Shown here: positions 36,000 through 47,500 of the stretch, piece after piece
Layout: every line of letters begins with the position of its first letter
How positions within the stretch are numbered: position 1 is the stretch's first letter
NCBI RefSeq assembly: GCF_014356525.2
Contig: NC_052511.1
Location: 14,741,942 to 14,805,941, forward strand
Direction: 5' to 3'
Source of the DNA: Nilaparvata lugens
Taxonomy: Eukaryota > Arthropoda > Insecta > Hemiptera > Delphacidae
Length of the DNA stretch: 64,000 nt
Made by a program: the position numbers and the translations under genes
Notes under the pieces: generated by a model
What the model was told of the DNA's origin: nothing
Seen by the model: the letters and a program-made list of their open reading frames with translations, nothing else
Databases searched by the model: none

Positions 36000-37660
36000 T
36001 ATTCAAATTGTTGATTATTTACATAAATATTATTATGGGAGCACAATGATATGGCTTGCTATGACGTTCAATGCGGTATTTGAAATTGCCGCCAAGAGAA
36101 TTATTTCAAAAAACTGTACAATTAATATGAATTGTCATGTATATTGTTAAAAGTGAATAAGACCTGACCTTCTATTCATTAAGGATGATTAATAGTTACA
36201 TTAGTTAGTTACTATTATTATTATTCACATTTATTATTCAGGCCTACCCTACGCATTCAAATGTTGGCAAGTGGCAACAGGTTACTAAGCCTGCATTGCA
36301 ATCAATATGTTCAATTTTTATTGAATCTTGAATAAATGTACGTTGTGGTTGTGTTTCAAAATTCTATTCCTCTTTTGATTATGTAAAGTTTCGGGTTTCG
36401 ATTAATCAAGTCCAACGTATTTGTAGATTCGTTTGTCATTCATTTCAACAATAGTAATATCACAATGAAATTTCTGACGATGATTGGATCTATTATTGGT
36501 GCTCTCAAATATGTATTTTTCAAAATGGAAACCGGTAAATAAATTTAAAAACACATCACTACACAACAATAAGTTACATAAATCACATAGAATACCAAAC
36601 CAAATCAAATGTTCTTTATTTTGATATCAATAGTCTACAATAATTTGAAAAAAAAACTATTTTTCATCGCATAATTTTTTACATTGTTGCAGTATATGAA
36701 TAATAAACATTATTCAAAGTAGCATACCGTACTTTATCTAACAAGATGTCAAAACAGAGGAATACTACTTTCTTAATCATGAAATTGTTTGCAATGAATT
36801 TGTACTTATAATCGATGGTAATGTGTGTGTTAATCCAATCAATGTAGGCTACCACTGGTTTACAGCTGAAAATGCCTTTAAGAGGCGGTCGGAGTCAGCT
36901 CTGGTAGCCCATCCCATTAGCCAGGTAAGGGCTAAAAACCAGTGAGGATAGAATCTTAACATTCTATACTCTCTGCTAAAAACAGTACAGTGTGAGAAGC
37001 GAGAGCGCTAGGAGAGAGTGTGAATTAGTGAATAGAAGTGCAAATACAAAGGCACGACATTGTCAAGTGTCAAAATGAATATTGTTATGATTAGGAAGTC
37101 AACCCTAGTCACTTTAGTAAACCTTAGTATTTACTTCCTTATAAGTAAATAGCCTGCAGTCTTCCTTGTTTTTGTAATAAATAAATAACTCATTTTGACA
37201 CTTGATAATGACATAATATGCTGAAACTGGTCGTCACATTCAAATACAATAAAAGGGAACTAGTGGTTCAATGTGCACATACATCAAACTCTCGTACGAA
37301 TTATAAAATAATTCACCCGACGTAAAGAAGTAATATCGCACTTGCGTAGGGAAAAGAATTGAAAAAAATTAGGGCCGATTTTGTAGAACCTTCGTCACTC
37401 ACGTTTCTGGCAATATTGTGAAACCAAAACTTAGGACTGTCCTTCTCGCATAGAGGATTGCTTCCAATAATAGACAATAGTGCAGGAATTGTGATGATAT
37501 TGATCATATGATCTATAACAATATGCTCCAGTTACTAGGAAAATCAATTGCATGTTTTATTTAAGTTGTCATTAATGTTTGATAAAGCCTTGTTATTACA
37601 TCAAAAGGTTTCTCTTTCGTTTTAATTTAGTTCAATTTATCAAACATTAATCGTTTAAAA
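36000..37660. other. Intergenic; possible 5' LTR region of the gypsy element
   Basis: No gene was seen. The stretch 36850-37200 has a sharper base composition (GAGAGCGCTAGGAGAGAG, then AATAAATAAATAA), as LTRs often do, and it precedes the gag frame. A matching 3' LTR is absent because the element is truncated, so this is only a suggestion. Confidence 0.25.
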
Positions 37661-37665
37661 CTCAA

Positions 37666-38376
37666 ATGGATCACCTCTTGAAGCCTAAAGTTTTGGATTT
37701 GGCCACAGCTCAAACGGAATGGGAACATTGGCACAAAACGTTTATGAATCTAATTTCAACAAAACAAGCGACGGATGCAGAAAAACTCAAAATACTAGTC
37801 AATTTTATATCTCCAGCAGTATTCGAACGAATAAGTCACTGTGGTACGTATACCGATGCTATTAGTTCATTACAAAAATTGTATACTAGGCCAGTTAATG
37901 AAATATTTGCACGTCATGAACTTCAAACTACAAAACAACAACCAGGCAAATCTATTGATCAATGTATTGAAGAACTGATGCTTTTAGGTAAAAAATGTAA
38001 ATTCAAGGCAGTAACAGCAGAACAGAATCATGATGATTGTGTGAGAGATGCCTTTGTAAGTGGTTTGCTGTCTCCAGACATTCGACAACGTCTCTTGGAA
38101 ACAAAGTCTTTAGATTTCCATGAAATAGTAGACCACGCTAGAACTTTGGAATCAGCATACCGTGACTCACATAGTTTCAACTCGTCCTCATTGCTACTCA
38201 ATGCCGCACAGCCTGTAGTCAAATCCTCAGTTGAATCTCTAACTCCGGCTGAGCCTGTTACTGCACAAGCTACTCAATCAAGAAAAACCTCAAATTATGT
38301 GATTACTGTGACTTCAACTCACACTTCAGAAAATAATGCCCTGCTCGCAATATATTCTGTAGGAAATGTGGAATAA
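37666..38376 (+). pseudogene. Gypsy gag-like polyprotein
   Basis: A frame of 236 codons begins MDHLLKPKVLDLATAQTEWE. It has a retrotransposon-gag core (TLxxLYxRP-type segment, then QQPGKSIDQCIEEL). The zinc-knuckle segment (CPARNIFCRKCGIKGNYAKM) is in another frame after a shift near 38300, with a stop inside the first knuckle. Confidence 0.75.
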
Positions 38377-38393
38377 AAGGGAATTATGCAAAA

Positions 38394-38891
38394 ATGTGCA
38401 GATCAAATCAGATCAACAAGAATGATAAACTAGTATCAGCAGCAGAAATCTGCAATTCATCACCTCCAGGACTCAGTAAAGCTACTGTACCGGCTTTGTT
38501 GAATGATTTTAGAGTAGCTGCGCTAATTGACACTGGCAGTTCCAGTAGTTTTGTTAATAAACAACTTGCAAAAGATCTGCAATTAAAAATTCACCTCTCT
38601 AATGAACAAATTTGTATGGCTACTACCTCTCTCCGATCATCAGTTGTTGGGCAATGCTCAGTTAACCTCTCAATTCTTGGCCACAAGCACAAAAATGTAA
38701 TTCTCCTTATTCTCAAAGATCTCTGTTGTGATGTATTACTTGGTCATGATCTATTGTCTAATTATTCAGGTATGTTTATGTCTTTTGATGGAACAAAAGA
38801 CCCACTAAAAGTATGTGGTCTTGCCGCTGCTCAATTCAAACCTGCTTCGCTGATCAGCACATTACTCCAAACACCAAACCCATTGCTGTAA
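38394..38891 (+). pseudogene. Gypsy aspartic protease
   Basis: The catalytic motif ALIDTGSSSSFVN is present, followed by a DVLLGHDLL segment typical of the second half of retroviral-type proteases. The frame breaks near 38860, where the RT frame starts. Confidence 0.8.
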
Positions 38892-39743
38892 AATCAAGAC
38901 GTTACAATCAAACCGACATGGAATTCATTACTCAAGAGGTAGATAAACTAATAAAAGAAGGTATCATAGAGCCAAGTGACTCCCCATGGAGAGCTCAAGT
39001 GCTTGTAACTTCCATTGACAATCATAAAAAGCGTATGGTGATAGATTACTCTCAGACGATTAACAGATTTACTCCACTGGACGCATACCCACTACCGAAT
39101 ATAGAAGAAGTAGTTGAAAAGATTGCTAGATATTCTTTATTTAGTACTATTGATCTTCGAAGTGCTTATCACCAGATACCAATCAGGAATTGCGACAAAT
39201 TATATACGGCTTTTGAAGCAGGTGGCCGTCTCTATCAGTTTAAACGTATACCTTTTGGAGTGACAAACGGGGTTGCTGCCTTTCAAAGAGTGATTGATGA
39301 TGTCATTCAAAAGGAGAATCTCTCAAGTACGTTTGCCTATCTCGATGATGTTACTATTTACAACTACAACAGAAGAGCATGATAGAAACTTGAAAAACTT
39401 TATGAATGCTGTGCACAAATACAAATTGACAATAAATATGGAAAAAAGCTCTTTTGCAAAATCAGAAATTAATCTCCTTGGCTATATTATCAAGGGCTGT
39501 TATTATCTGGGCTATCCGCCCAGATCCTAAAAGACTAGAATCACTGAAATCCTTCCCCCCGCCGACGAATGCAGCTTCAATGAAAAGAGTACTTGGTATG
39601 TTCTCTCACTATTCAAAATGTATCCCCAATTTCTCTGACAAGATACAGCCTCTAATTCAAACTACATTCCCACTGAATCAAACTACCATTTTATTGTTTG
39701 AAGCTATGAAACAATCTATAGGTACCTACTCGATTCAATGGTA
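38813..39743 (+). pseudogene. Gypsy reverse transcriptase and RNase H start
   Basis: RT motifs include RMVIDYSQTINRFT, FSTIDLRSAYHQI, IPFGVTNGVAAFQ and the catalytic FAYLDDVTIY. The frame shifts near 39365 and again near 39500. The connection-domain signature RLESLKSFPPPTN followed by FSHYSKCIPNFS is in the last segment, which ends at 39743. Confidence 0.85.
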
Positions 39744-40090
<347 letters not shown>

Positions 40091-41264
40091 GTAAAAATCA
40101 CTTCTACATGCTTAAAACCATGTAAAAACGTAATAAAAAAAACTTTATATTCTCGAACAGGCTTTACTGAGAATTCACTTACTGATTTACAGAAATGTGA
40201 AAAGTTGGTAATCCAACATTTTATCTCAAGACCAGGATAGCCTATGATAAAATGAAATTTGTCTCTTTGCTTCTCCCCATATTGCCATTTCCTTCTGTGT
40301 CTATCAATATCCTTGCGAAAACTGTCTTGTGAACCTCAGATTGAATATTTTACTTGTGTATTATATGCTCACTTCGTGTGAAAAGACTTTGTTCCGGAGA
40401 AAAGATTTAGTAATCATACCCTGCTCAAAAAAATTGTAGTCACTAGTTCTCAGATAGGGAGGGTGACCGCGCAGGCTATTACTCAAAGAGTCAAGGCATT
40501 CCAAAATGATTTATCTTTGAGAAAATGAAGAATGAGAAATCAGAGCAGTGAGTCCTTCCAGTTCATATTATTAAATAATCCAATTTGGGTAGCTGAAACA
40601 ATGCACCATAAAATGGAGTACGGTAATCTATCACTATCAGAAAGATATAGCAGTTCCGAAATCACTATTTTTTTAAATAAGCACAAATAGCAAAAACGCA
40701 ATGTAGACCAGGGGCTCCCAAAAAAAAATGTTTCTACGGACTCCCTCACCTACCAGCAATGTCGAGGACCAACTCGCAATTTAGAGTTGTGAGGCACTGT
40801 GAAACGTACACTTTCTTGAATCCCAGTACTGAGTAGCGTATTATTATGATAAGCCAAATTATTAATTTAGAATTTTCAGTTTATGGATTGTTTCACCTAT
40901 ACTAGTCACAATCATAACCGACAATGAATTAGAATAAAAATAATTTATAAACGTGGGGAAGGATAGTGATTTCATCAATCGCATGTTATACTCGCGAAAG
41001 AAATTTATATGAACACTACATATATTAACTACTTATTTCTCAATCAGAAAAATAGCTTATTTATCAATCAGGAGAGCGTTATAGATTCCCAGTTTATTTA
41101 TCCTAGCTTCAATATTAATCTTGAACAGAAATCAAGAAAAAGAAAATTATATGAATCCTGTCCTTGTCAAGATGAATAAAATAAGTTGGTGCATGTATCC
41201 AGGTTTTATTCAAATACTGTAGAAATGGTCAGTTGTAGTATTGTTTGGAAAACTGTAAGTTGGG

Positions 41265-41706
41265 TTGTATTATACATTGAATTATGAACAAGCACCTGTC
41301 AGGCAGTTCTGGTTTAGTACTTTGGCATTTCAAAACCCCAATTCAATCGATCTTGGCCAAAATAGAGTCTGTTCCACAAGTAAAGGATTGGTTCGCAGCT
41401 TAACCAATGAGAGATTGAAAATGATAGACTATTATTTCCAAATATATCATTTAAGAATTAATGATAATGCATTATTTGTCTGGAACCAGGTATAATCTAA
41501 TGCCACATGCGGATAGGCTGAAAAGAGCATACCGACAACACAGATTGAGAGAAGTTAAGAAAAATGCTAATGCGCTATTCATAATAGCAGAGGCTGCAAA
41601 TCCATGTAGGGATGCTTGGAGTTTCCGTTTCCGTAGACACAAATCAGGTGATTTGGACCAGAGTTTTGCAACTGCAGATGAGATTAGTCGATTTTGTGTT
41701 GACTAG
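41265..41706 (+). pseudogene. Unidentified protein-like frame, broken by one frameshift
   Basis: Two overlapping frames (41265-41495, then 41483-41706) join near 41490 into one continuous protein-like sequence. The second half contains PHADRLKRAYRQHRLREVK, ANALFIIAEAANPCRDAWSF and a final ADEISRFCVD. No family was recognised. With no introns and a single indel it could be a transposon gene or a retrocopy. A splice acceptor at CCAG before 41491 is a weaker alternative. Confidence 0.35.
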
Positions 41707-41709
41707 TTC

Positions 41710-42740
41710 AGGTCATGATGGTGGCTTTTCTGATGAGTTGACTGAATTCTTAGCTACTCTTTAGAGAACTCCACTTCTTGGGGAGCATTTTGAATGGATT
41801 ATTATATGAATTATTATGAATGGATAATTATTCAAATAAGTCGTCTTTTATGGTTTATTATTGTAATAATTCCATAATAGTGTACTATTGAAAACTAATT
41901 ATCAAGGAGTTCTATTCCTATTTATTATAATATTGTTTTTATATTTTAATAATTAAACTATAAAAACAATATTTGTGCATGATGTGAATCATTTCAAGAT
42001 TCATTTGATTTGATTATGTGTTATTATATTGTAGATATTGATATGTGAGCTGAAGTTGTTGTAATATTTTGCCAATGTTCTAACTATATAATTTATTTTG
42101 AATTGTGATTCACCTTAATGTGTGATGGGATTAAATATTGAACAAAAGTAGACCACATGCAACGGACTACTCCTACCACAATTCTGATTGGAACATTCAT
42201 TCGATTGAAACTACTTAATCAGTTTTGCCAGTTTGTACTTTAATTTTTATTTTTACATAAAATTGAAATAAATGTGATATCCTTGTAAGCATGATATCTT
42301 TGTGAGTTCTCAACCAATTTTGTTCTATAGATATGTGAATAAGATGTCAAGTCTAAAGTGTTGAAAAATCAACCATGAATATAAGTAGGCTAATAAAAGA
42401 ACCAAATTTTGATCGTTTTATATTTATAGGAATATGATTCCACAATGCGGAGTTCACATTTCCAAGTCATGAATTTATTGATGAGCCTCCTTGATAATTA
42501 CTGTTACATCTCTATCTTTTCAAGGAAGAAGCATAATTTATATTATTGAGTACTTAACTGAACAATATTATCTCTAATGGTGTACAAAATAAGTTGTTGA
42601 AAGGGGGTTTTGGAGGTGTAATGAGTGCATGAAAAAGTGAAAAATAGCGAACTCTCGCCAGAGAAATGTGTGATGAAAGTGAGTATGTACTGGTAAGATG
42701 ATTATTTTTGTAACTGAAAGTAAATAGGGAGATTGAAGTA
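41710..42740. other. Intergenic, upstream of the ISG12-like gene
   Basis: AT-rich, with no gene. The promoter of the ISG12-like gene should be within it, but no TATA box or initiator could be picked reliably. Confidence 0.45.
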
Positions 42741-42782
42741 GTGGGTAGAGTGATTGTGACTAGAGTTCGGATCTCATCAAAG

Positions 42783-43061
42783 ATGGAGCTATTGGTCGCA
42801 GGTTTGGCATACATTGCACCAGCAGTGCCTAGTGTGGTTTCGACCGTGGGAGGCTGGATCGGATTCAGCGCAGTAGGCCCAGTTGCCGGGTCCGTAGCGG
42901 CTGGACTGCAGTCGGCTGCCGGGGCAGTAGCTGCCGGGTCGGCGTTCGCGGTCGTGCAGTCAACCGCCATGACGACTGCTGCCATATCCAGCACGACTGC
43001 GGCTGGAGGAGCTGTCGGTACAGCGGCTGCAGCCGGAGCTGCAGTTGTAGCTCTACTTTAG
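42783..43061 (+). CDS. ISG12/IFI27-IFI6-like small hydrophobic protein (92 aa)
   Basis: The Met at 42783 is in a strong Kozak context (CAAAGATGG). The protein is almost wholly small and hydrophobic. The block GFSAVGPVAGSVAAGLQSAA followed by GAVAAGSAFAVVQSTAM fits the GFTxxGxxAGSxAAxxQS...VAAGSxxAxxQSxGA core of the IFI6/IFI27 family. Vertebrate members are mitochondrial or ER membrane proteins that modulate apoptosis and antiviral responses; the role in insects is unknown. It is a single exon with much higher GC than its flanks. Tandem AATAAA signals follow at about 43092-43103. Plus-strand orientation is supported by these; the minus-strand frame is a shadow. Confidence 0.8.
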   Translation: MELLVAGLAYIAPAVPSVVSTVGGWIGFSAVGPVAGSVAAGLQSAAGAVAAGSAFAVVQSTAMTTAAISSTTAAGGAVGTAAAAGAAVVALL

Positions 43062-43091
43062 TTTTAAGCAACATTGTTAACATGTTTCAAA

Positions 43092-43106
43092 TGAATAAAG
43101 AATAAA
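43092..43106 (+). terminator. Polyadenylation signals of the ISG12-like gene
   Basis: GAATAAAGAATAAAG contains two overlapping AATAAA hexamers about 30-45 bases after the stop codon. Confidence 0.75.
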
Positions 43107-43482
43107 GAAAATATAAAAAAAATTTCTAACTGAAAATAAAGATTAAATTTTAGAAAAATTATAAAAATTGCATTTTTAAAAATTCAGGTATTGTAAAAGT
43201 CTGCATTGTTGTCTGATGATATTCATGCTGTCCAAATTTCAAATGTACTAAAGCTGATCAGATAGCGTTTCGTTATTATTTGTGCTGCTTATTATCTAAA
43301 TGAATTCATTTTGACTTATGAGCCAAATGTGTTTGTGCTTTAAGCATACCCTTGCGGAGCACGGGTTACCTGCTAGTATTTTATAAAACACGACTTGTTT
43401 CGAGCTCTTATGCTTTTGAAATAATATTTCATTTTGAATTTTTCAGTTATGTGCCACTTGTGATGTCGTATAGGCCCTATAT

Positions 43483-43704
43483 TGATGAGTTTTGTTGTAT
43501 TTGTTAGGATCATCGAAGCCAGGTGTGATATTTGTGATGTACATTTTGATGAGTTTGGTTGTATTTTCTAGGATCATCGAAGCCAGATAAGGTATATTTT
43601 GATAGGTTTGTTTGTATTTGCTAGGATCATCGAAGCCAGATGTGTTTTTTGTGTTGTACATTTTGATGAGCTTGGTTGTATTCGCTAGGATCTTGGAAGC
43701 CAGA
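43483..43704 (+). repeat. Four tandem copies of a splice-acceptor-like unit
   Basis: Units of about 53-65 bases start near 43483, 43548, 43601 and 43665. Each has GATGAG-TT-GGTTGTATT, then a CTAG or TTAG and GGATCATCGAAGCCAG. The last copy abuts the candidate exon at 43689. Confidence 0.85.
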
Positions 43705-43884
43705 TGAGACACCAAGAGGTGTCGGTGGATGTGTGGAGGATGGGGGTGACAGCCGTGCAGTACACGGCTCTAGCCTTCAGCGGGTGGCTCTTCCTCAGAC
43801 TTCTAAATGCCTGCATATGGCTGCCGGGCCATCTGCAGAACATCCAAAACAAAAAGAAAGAGCAATAATCTATGACAGCACTGT
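43689..43884 (+). CDS. Candidate upstream exon of the two-pass membrane protein gene
   Basis: An acceptor TTCGCTAG and a strong donor GTAAGT bound 196 bases. In frame it reads GSWKPDETPRGVGG to ERAIIYDST and leaves in phase 2, exactly the phase needed by the exon at 44381. A second reading of the same bases starts at the ATG at 43704 and gives 54 codons with a membrane-like segment. That frame has the more coding-like third-position GC. I keep the spliced reading as first choice with limited confidence. Confidence 0.45.
43704..43868 (+). CDS. Alternative small membrane protein (54 aa) with KKxx end
   Basis: The frame from ATG 43704 encodes a hydrophobic run AVQYTALAFSGWLFLRLL and ends NKKKEQ. 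The last four residues, KKEQ, fit the ER-retrieval KKxx motif. Its codons end mostly in G or C, as in neighbouring coding exons. It overlaps the exon candidate above in another frame; only one need be real. Confidence 0.35.
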   Translation: MRHQEVSVDVWRMGVTAVQYTALAFSGWLFLRLLNACIWLPGHLQNIQNKKKEQ

Positions 43885-44380
43885 GTAAGTCAGCTAACAA
43901 TATCACATCCAATCAATACACCTTACCATGTAGCCTTTTACTTTGTATTTTTAAAATAAAAATATGAATATAATAAATATGATAAAACAGATACTAAGAG
44001 TAGTCCCAAAGAAAAAATACAATAAAATTTGTATTTTTTGTATGATATTTGTACTTTGTTTGCATTTTGATCTTATTTTGTATGTTTTTCTTTTCAAATG
44101 AATTTGAAATTTGAGTTTTGAAATGTTAAGGTTCATATCTGCATAAAAAGAGTTGAATCATATCACTTACAATCATCTTATGATTGTGTCAGTCCTATGC
44201 TGTTATAATGCTTCATGCTTGTGGAAAGACGTTGATATGATATGGTATATCAATTTGATCTTCATACATTGTAACATGTACATGAATTCCGCTCTGAAAC
44301 CAGAGCTCAAACATTTCTCATACATTAATGTCTCAAGAAAACTGTTAATTTTTAAAACATCATCACTCATTAATTTACAG

Positions 44381-44562
44381 ATCTTTGGATGTTAAAAGTC
44401 TTCTAAGCCAGCGAGGGAGATGTCCAGCCGCGCACCCTCATATAAAAGTGGAGAAGATAGACGGCGGTATAATGGTAGCAGGTGTAATGGTCGTCAACAG
44501 CTGTCAGTTTGTTCTGCCTGCGTTTGGGTGTCTCTTCTTGATTATCGGCACTCTTCTCACTG
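44381..44562 (+). CDS. Membrane protein gene, TM1 exon
   Basis: The acceptor is TAATTTACAG and the donor GTGAGT. It is 182 nt, entering in phase 2 and leaving in phase 1. It encodes IKVEKIDGGIMVAGV and the first membrane span. Confidence 0.8.
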
Positions 44563-47500
44563 GTGAGTCAATCAATCCATCGATCAATCAACCGATAGTA
44601 CTCCCGTTGAAAGGGTGACCGCTTGAACCAACTCCTCTGTATATGAGTCATGAGTTGTAAAATCGCTTCCCGGTTGTTCGGAACCCACCTAAAACAGTAG
44701 GTCCATTCATCTCTCAATATCATCCACCTCATTACCCACGCACAAACCTAGAGCTCATGTGGGCATCTTCCTCAGAAAAAATGTTAAAAAATTAGCCTTA
44801 TTGAACCATAAATAATTTATTGCCAAATCATGATAATTTCACAACGTCAATTCTATAACTAAACAGTCGTGTATAACATTCATGGACTTCACTTGCCTTC
44901 AAAAGCATTGTTTTGCACTAGACGGGCAATACTTGTTCTGTTGGTTTGGAATAAATTCCATTCATAAAATGAATTATTTATTCATTTAGCATAGGTATTA
45001 CGACAATAATGGGGTCTTCCCTGGTACCATCATATTATACCGGATGTTTAAAAATGAATGACAGGGTTCCAAGATGTTAACTTATAGTATTTACAACATC
45101 AAACTCACAGTCAAAAGTAGTATATCAAATGGAAGGGGAACTCAAACAGTTTTGATATAACTATGCAGATTATGAATCTTTATTGAAACTCAAGTTCAAT
45201 TAGTTAAAGTTCATTTACTTTCTGAAAAAAGTTCTGAAAAAAATACGTGAATCAATTACTTGTCCTATAATCTTTCACGAGTAGTGATTTTCATCATGAA
45301 AATTATATGTAGCAATTAAACATAAAGGTTTCCATGCTCCAAGTTTACTGAACAGTTTGTTATTATTTTCACAATTCATTGATTTTATTCCTGTAAAACA
45401 TTCAACCTCATAATCATCAACATCATATGTGGCAATTGAAAAAGAAGCAAAGGATTTCGTGCTCCAATCATGTCAATAGAGTTATCATTTTTACAAATGC
45501 ATGTTCTATACCGTATGTATTCCGGTGAACCGTTGACAGTTACATCGTACCGTGGGCCGGAGGTTGGCGAGAAGGCGCAACACTATGCCACCAGAATGGA
45601 GTTTTCGAAGAACTCGCGTATCCTGGGTCCGATCTGCCTGGGCGTGGCTCTGCTTATGATCGTATCCGGAACTGTGCTCTGTGTGTTGAGCAAGCGAGCC
45701 CGCCTCAAGCAGGACAGAGTCGGCTACCATTGTCCACTACATGGCGACTTTTTCCCTCCTGAACCAGCTGAGGATGGATTTTGTAAGTTTTCCAACAATT
45801 GAATTATATTTAACTCTATTTCTAACCAAAAAATACCACTGAAGATGATGCCTTACTGCATTGAAACTTGAGTTTGGCTCAAATAAATGATGTGGAATAG
45901 GGACTGACAATACAGTAGTCGGAAAATAAAAAACAGGCTATTGCCCAAAACTTCTTCAATTAGAAAATTAAATTAGAAATAGCCTGTTTTTTCTTTTCCG
46001 ACTACTGTATGGTTCACTCTATCCAATAAATAGATTAAAAAATAGGTAATAATAATATCGTTTTTATTTCACTCTAATATGGAGAAATTCCACAATATCT
46101 CTGTTCATAGTGAAAATTCAATGAAATTATAATTTATTGAATGTGAGTTCAAGAACAATAATAATTATATCGAGTGACCTGGCTGGCTGAGGTCTGGTGT
46201 TCAAAGTAAGGTGGTACACGTTCGAGGTAGGAAATGCACGAATGATGCATCATCACGTCTGAACTACTGGACTGATTAACTTGAAAATTTTGATATTGGC
46301 TCTTAATTTACGGAGGATGGTTATAGGTATTTTTTAAATTATTCAAGATTTCAGTTTGTCAAGTTTTCAATTATACCTTTGCAAAGCAGGTGTTGCCTGC
46401 TAGTAACTAATAAATAAGTAAGCGACTTGAATGAATATATAAATATTTTAAATGTACGGTATCTATAAATTTTACAGTCAGAAGAAGCAAAACAATCAGA
46501 TGGTGGTGCGGAGAACCGAATGACAACAATGACGATGATTTCGAGTACAAACTGCCGCCTCAGTGTCCACAAAGCATGCTCTCCAGTCAGAGAGGCTCAA
46601 TCAGCAGTAATGTGGCATGCCCTGCGCCATTGCCCTTTATTGGCACCTATGACTCTGCAAGGTTCGAGTATTCCTGTCATCAATATAACTAGTAGCTCTG
46701 TGAACAGTAGATCTCACGCAGTATTCTCATCCACAAGTACCTGATTGAAACTATAGACCTTATGGAAATACAGCAATAGACTGGCTTCTCCACACATCTG
46801 TGTAATCACTTGTCAGCTGATTTATGATGAATAATTCTATAGTCTGATTTTTACTCCAATATTGGCGTATGAAGGAGGCTCCTTTTTCCTTTTATATTAT
46901 CCTTGAAATGCAAAATTTCCAAAAACCTTGTATATACGTCGACGCGCAATTAAAAAAGGAACATACCTGTCAAATTTCATGAAAATCTATTACCGCGTTT
47001 CGCCGTAAATGCGCAACATAAAAACATATAAACATTAAGAGAAATGCCAAACCGTCGACTTGAATCTTAGACCTCACTTCGCTCGGTCAATCATTCACTC
47101 ATTTATCCATTCATTCATTCATTCATTCATAATCTACAATATTACTTTACTATGGAAAAGGCTAATGCTTAGAGCTCTCCTCTTCCATACTACACAGTTC
47201 AAGTCCAAATGCAATCTATGTCAGTTTCATCGCTTATTGTAGGCCATGAATTATAACATGAACCTCATCCTCTCGAACGGTGAAAGAGTGGCTAGCGTGT
47301 TAGGGATGTAGGGGTGAGAATGTCTTTCTCACACGCCCCTCTCCCTCTGCATGCATACATCCAGTGTAGAGAATGTTGGAAGTGAGGATTGTTACAATCA
47401 TACAAAATTATGAATCACTATAATTGGCCAAAACAAAAACTCCACTTGCTAAATTATAAAAAATTTGTTTGCAAGTAGGAGTCTCTTGTGAAAAATAATT

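Larger units (their letters stand above)
37666..39743 (+). mobile_element. Ty3/gypsy LTR retrotransposon, decayed and 3'-truncated
   Basis: Gag, a degenerate zinc knuckle, protease, reverse transcriptase and the start of RNase H occur in order but in at least four frames. Integrase, most of RNase H and the 3' LTR are missing. The right end passes directly into an unrelated repeat with (GT)n. Confidence 0.85.

Noticed and set aside
36880..36950. tRNA-like or primer-binding block near GGTAGCCCATCCCATTAGCC
   Set aside because: No cloverleaf, and no clear LTR boundary next to it.
42554..43083. Minus-strand frames over the ISG12-like gene
   Set aside because: They are shadows of a GC-rich plus-strand gene; Kozak context, family match and polyadenylation signals are on the plus strand.
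46520..46744. Plus frame MTTMTMISSTNCRLS
   Set aside because: It is in a different frame from the phase-consistent exon 46478-46661, and its content is unremarkable.
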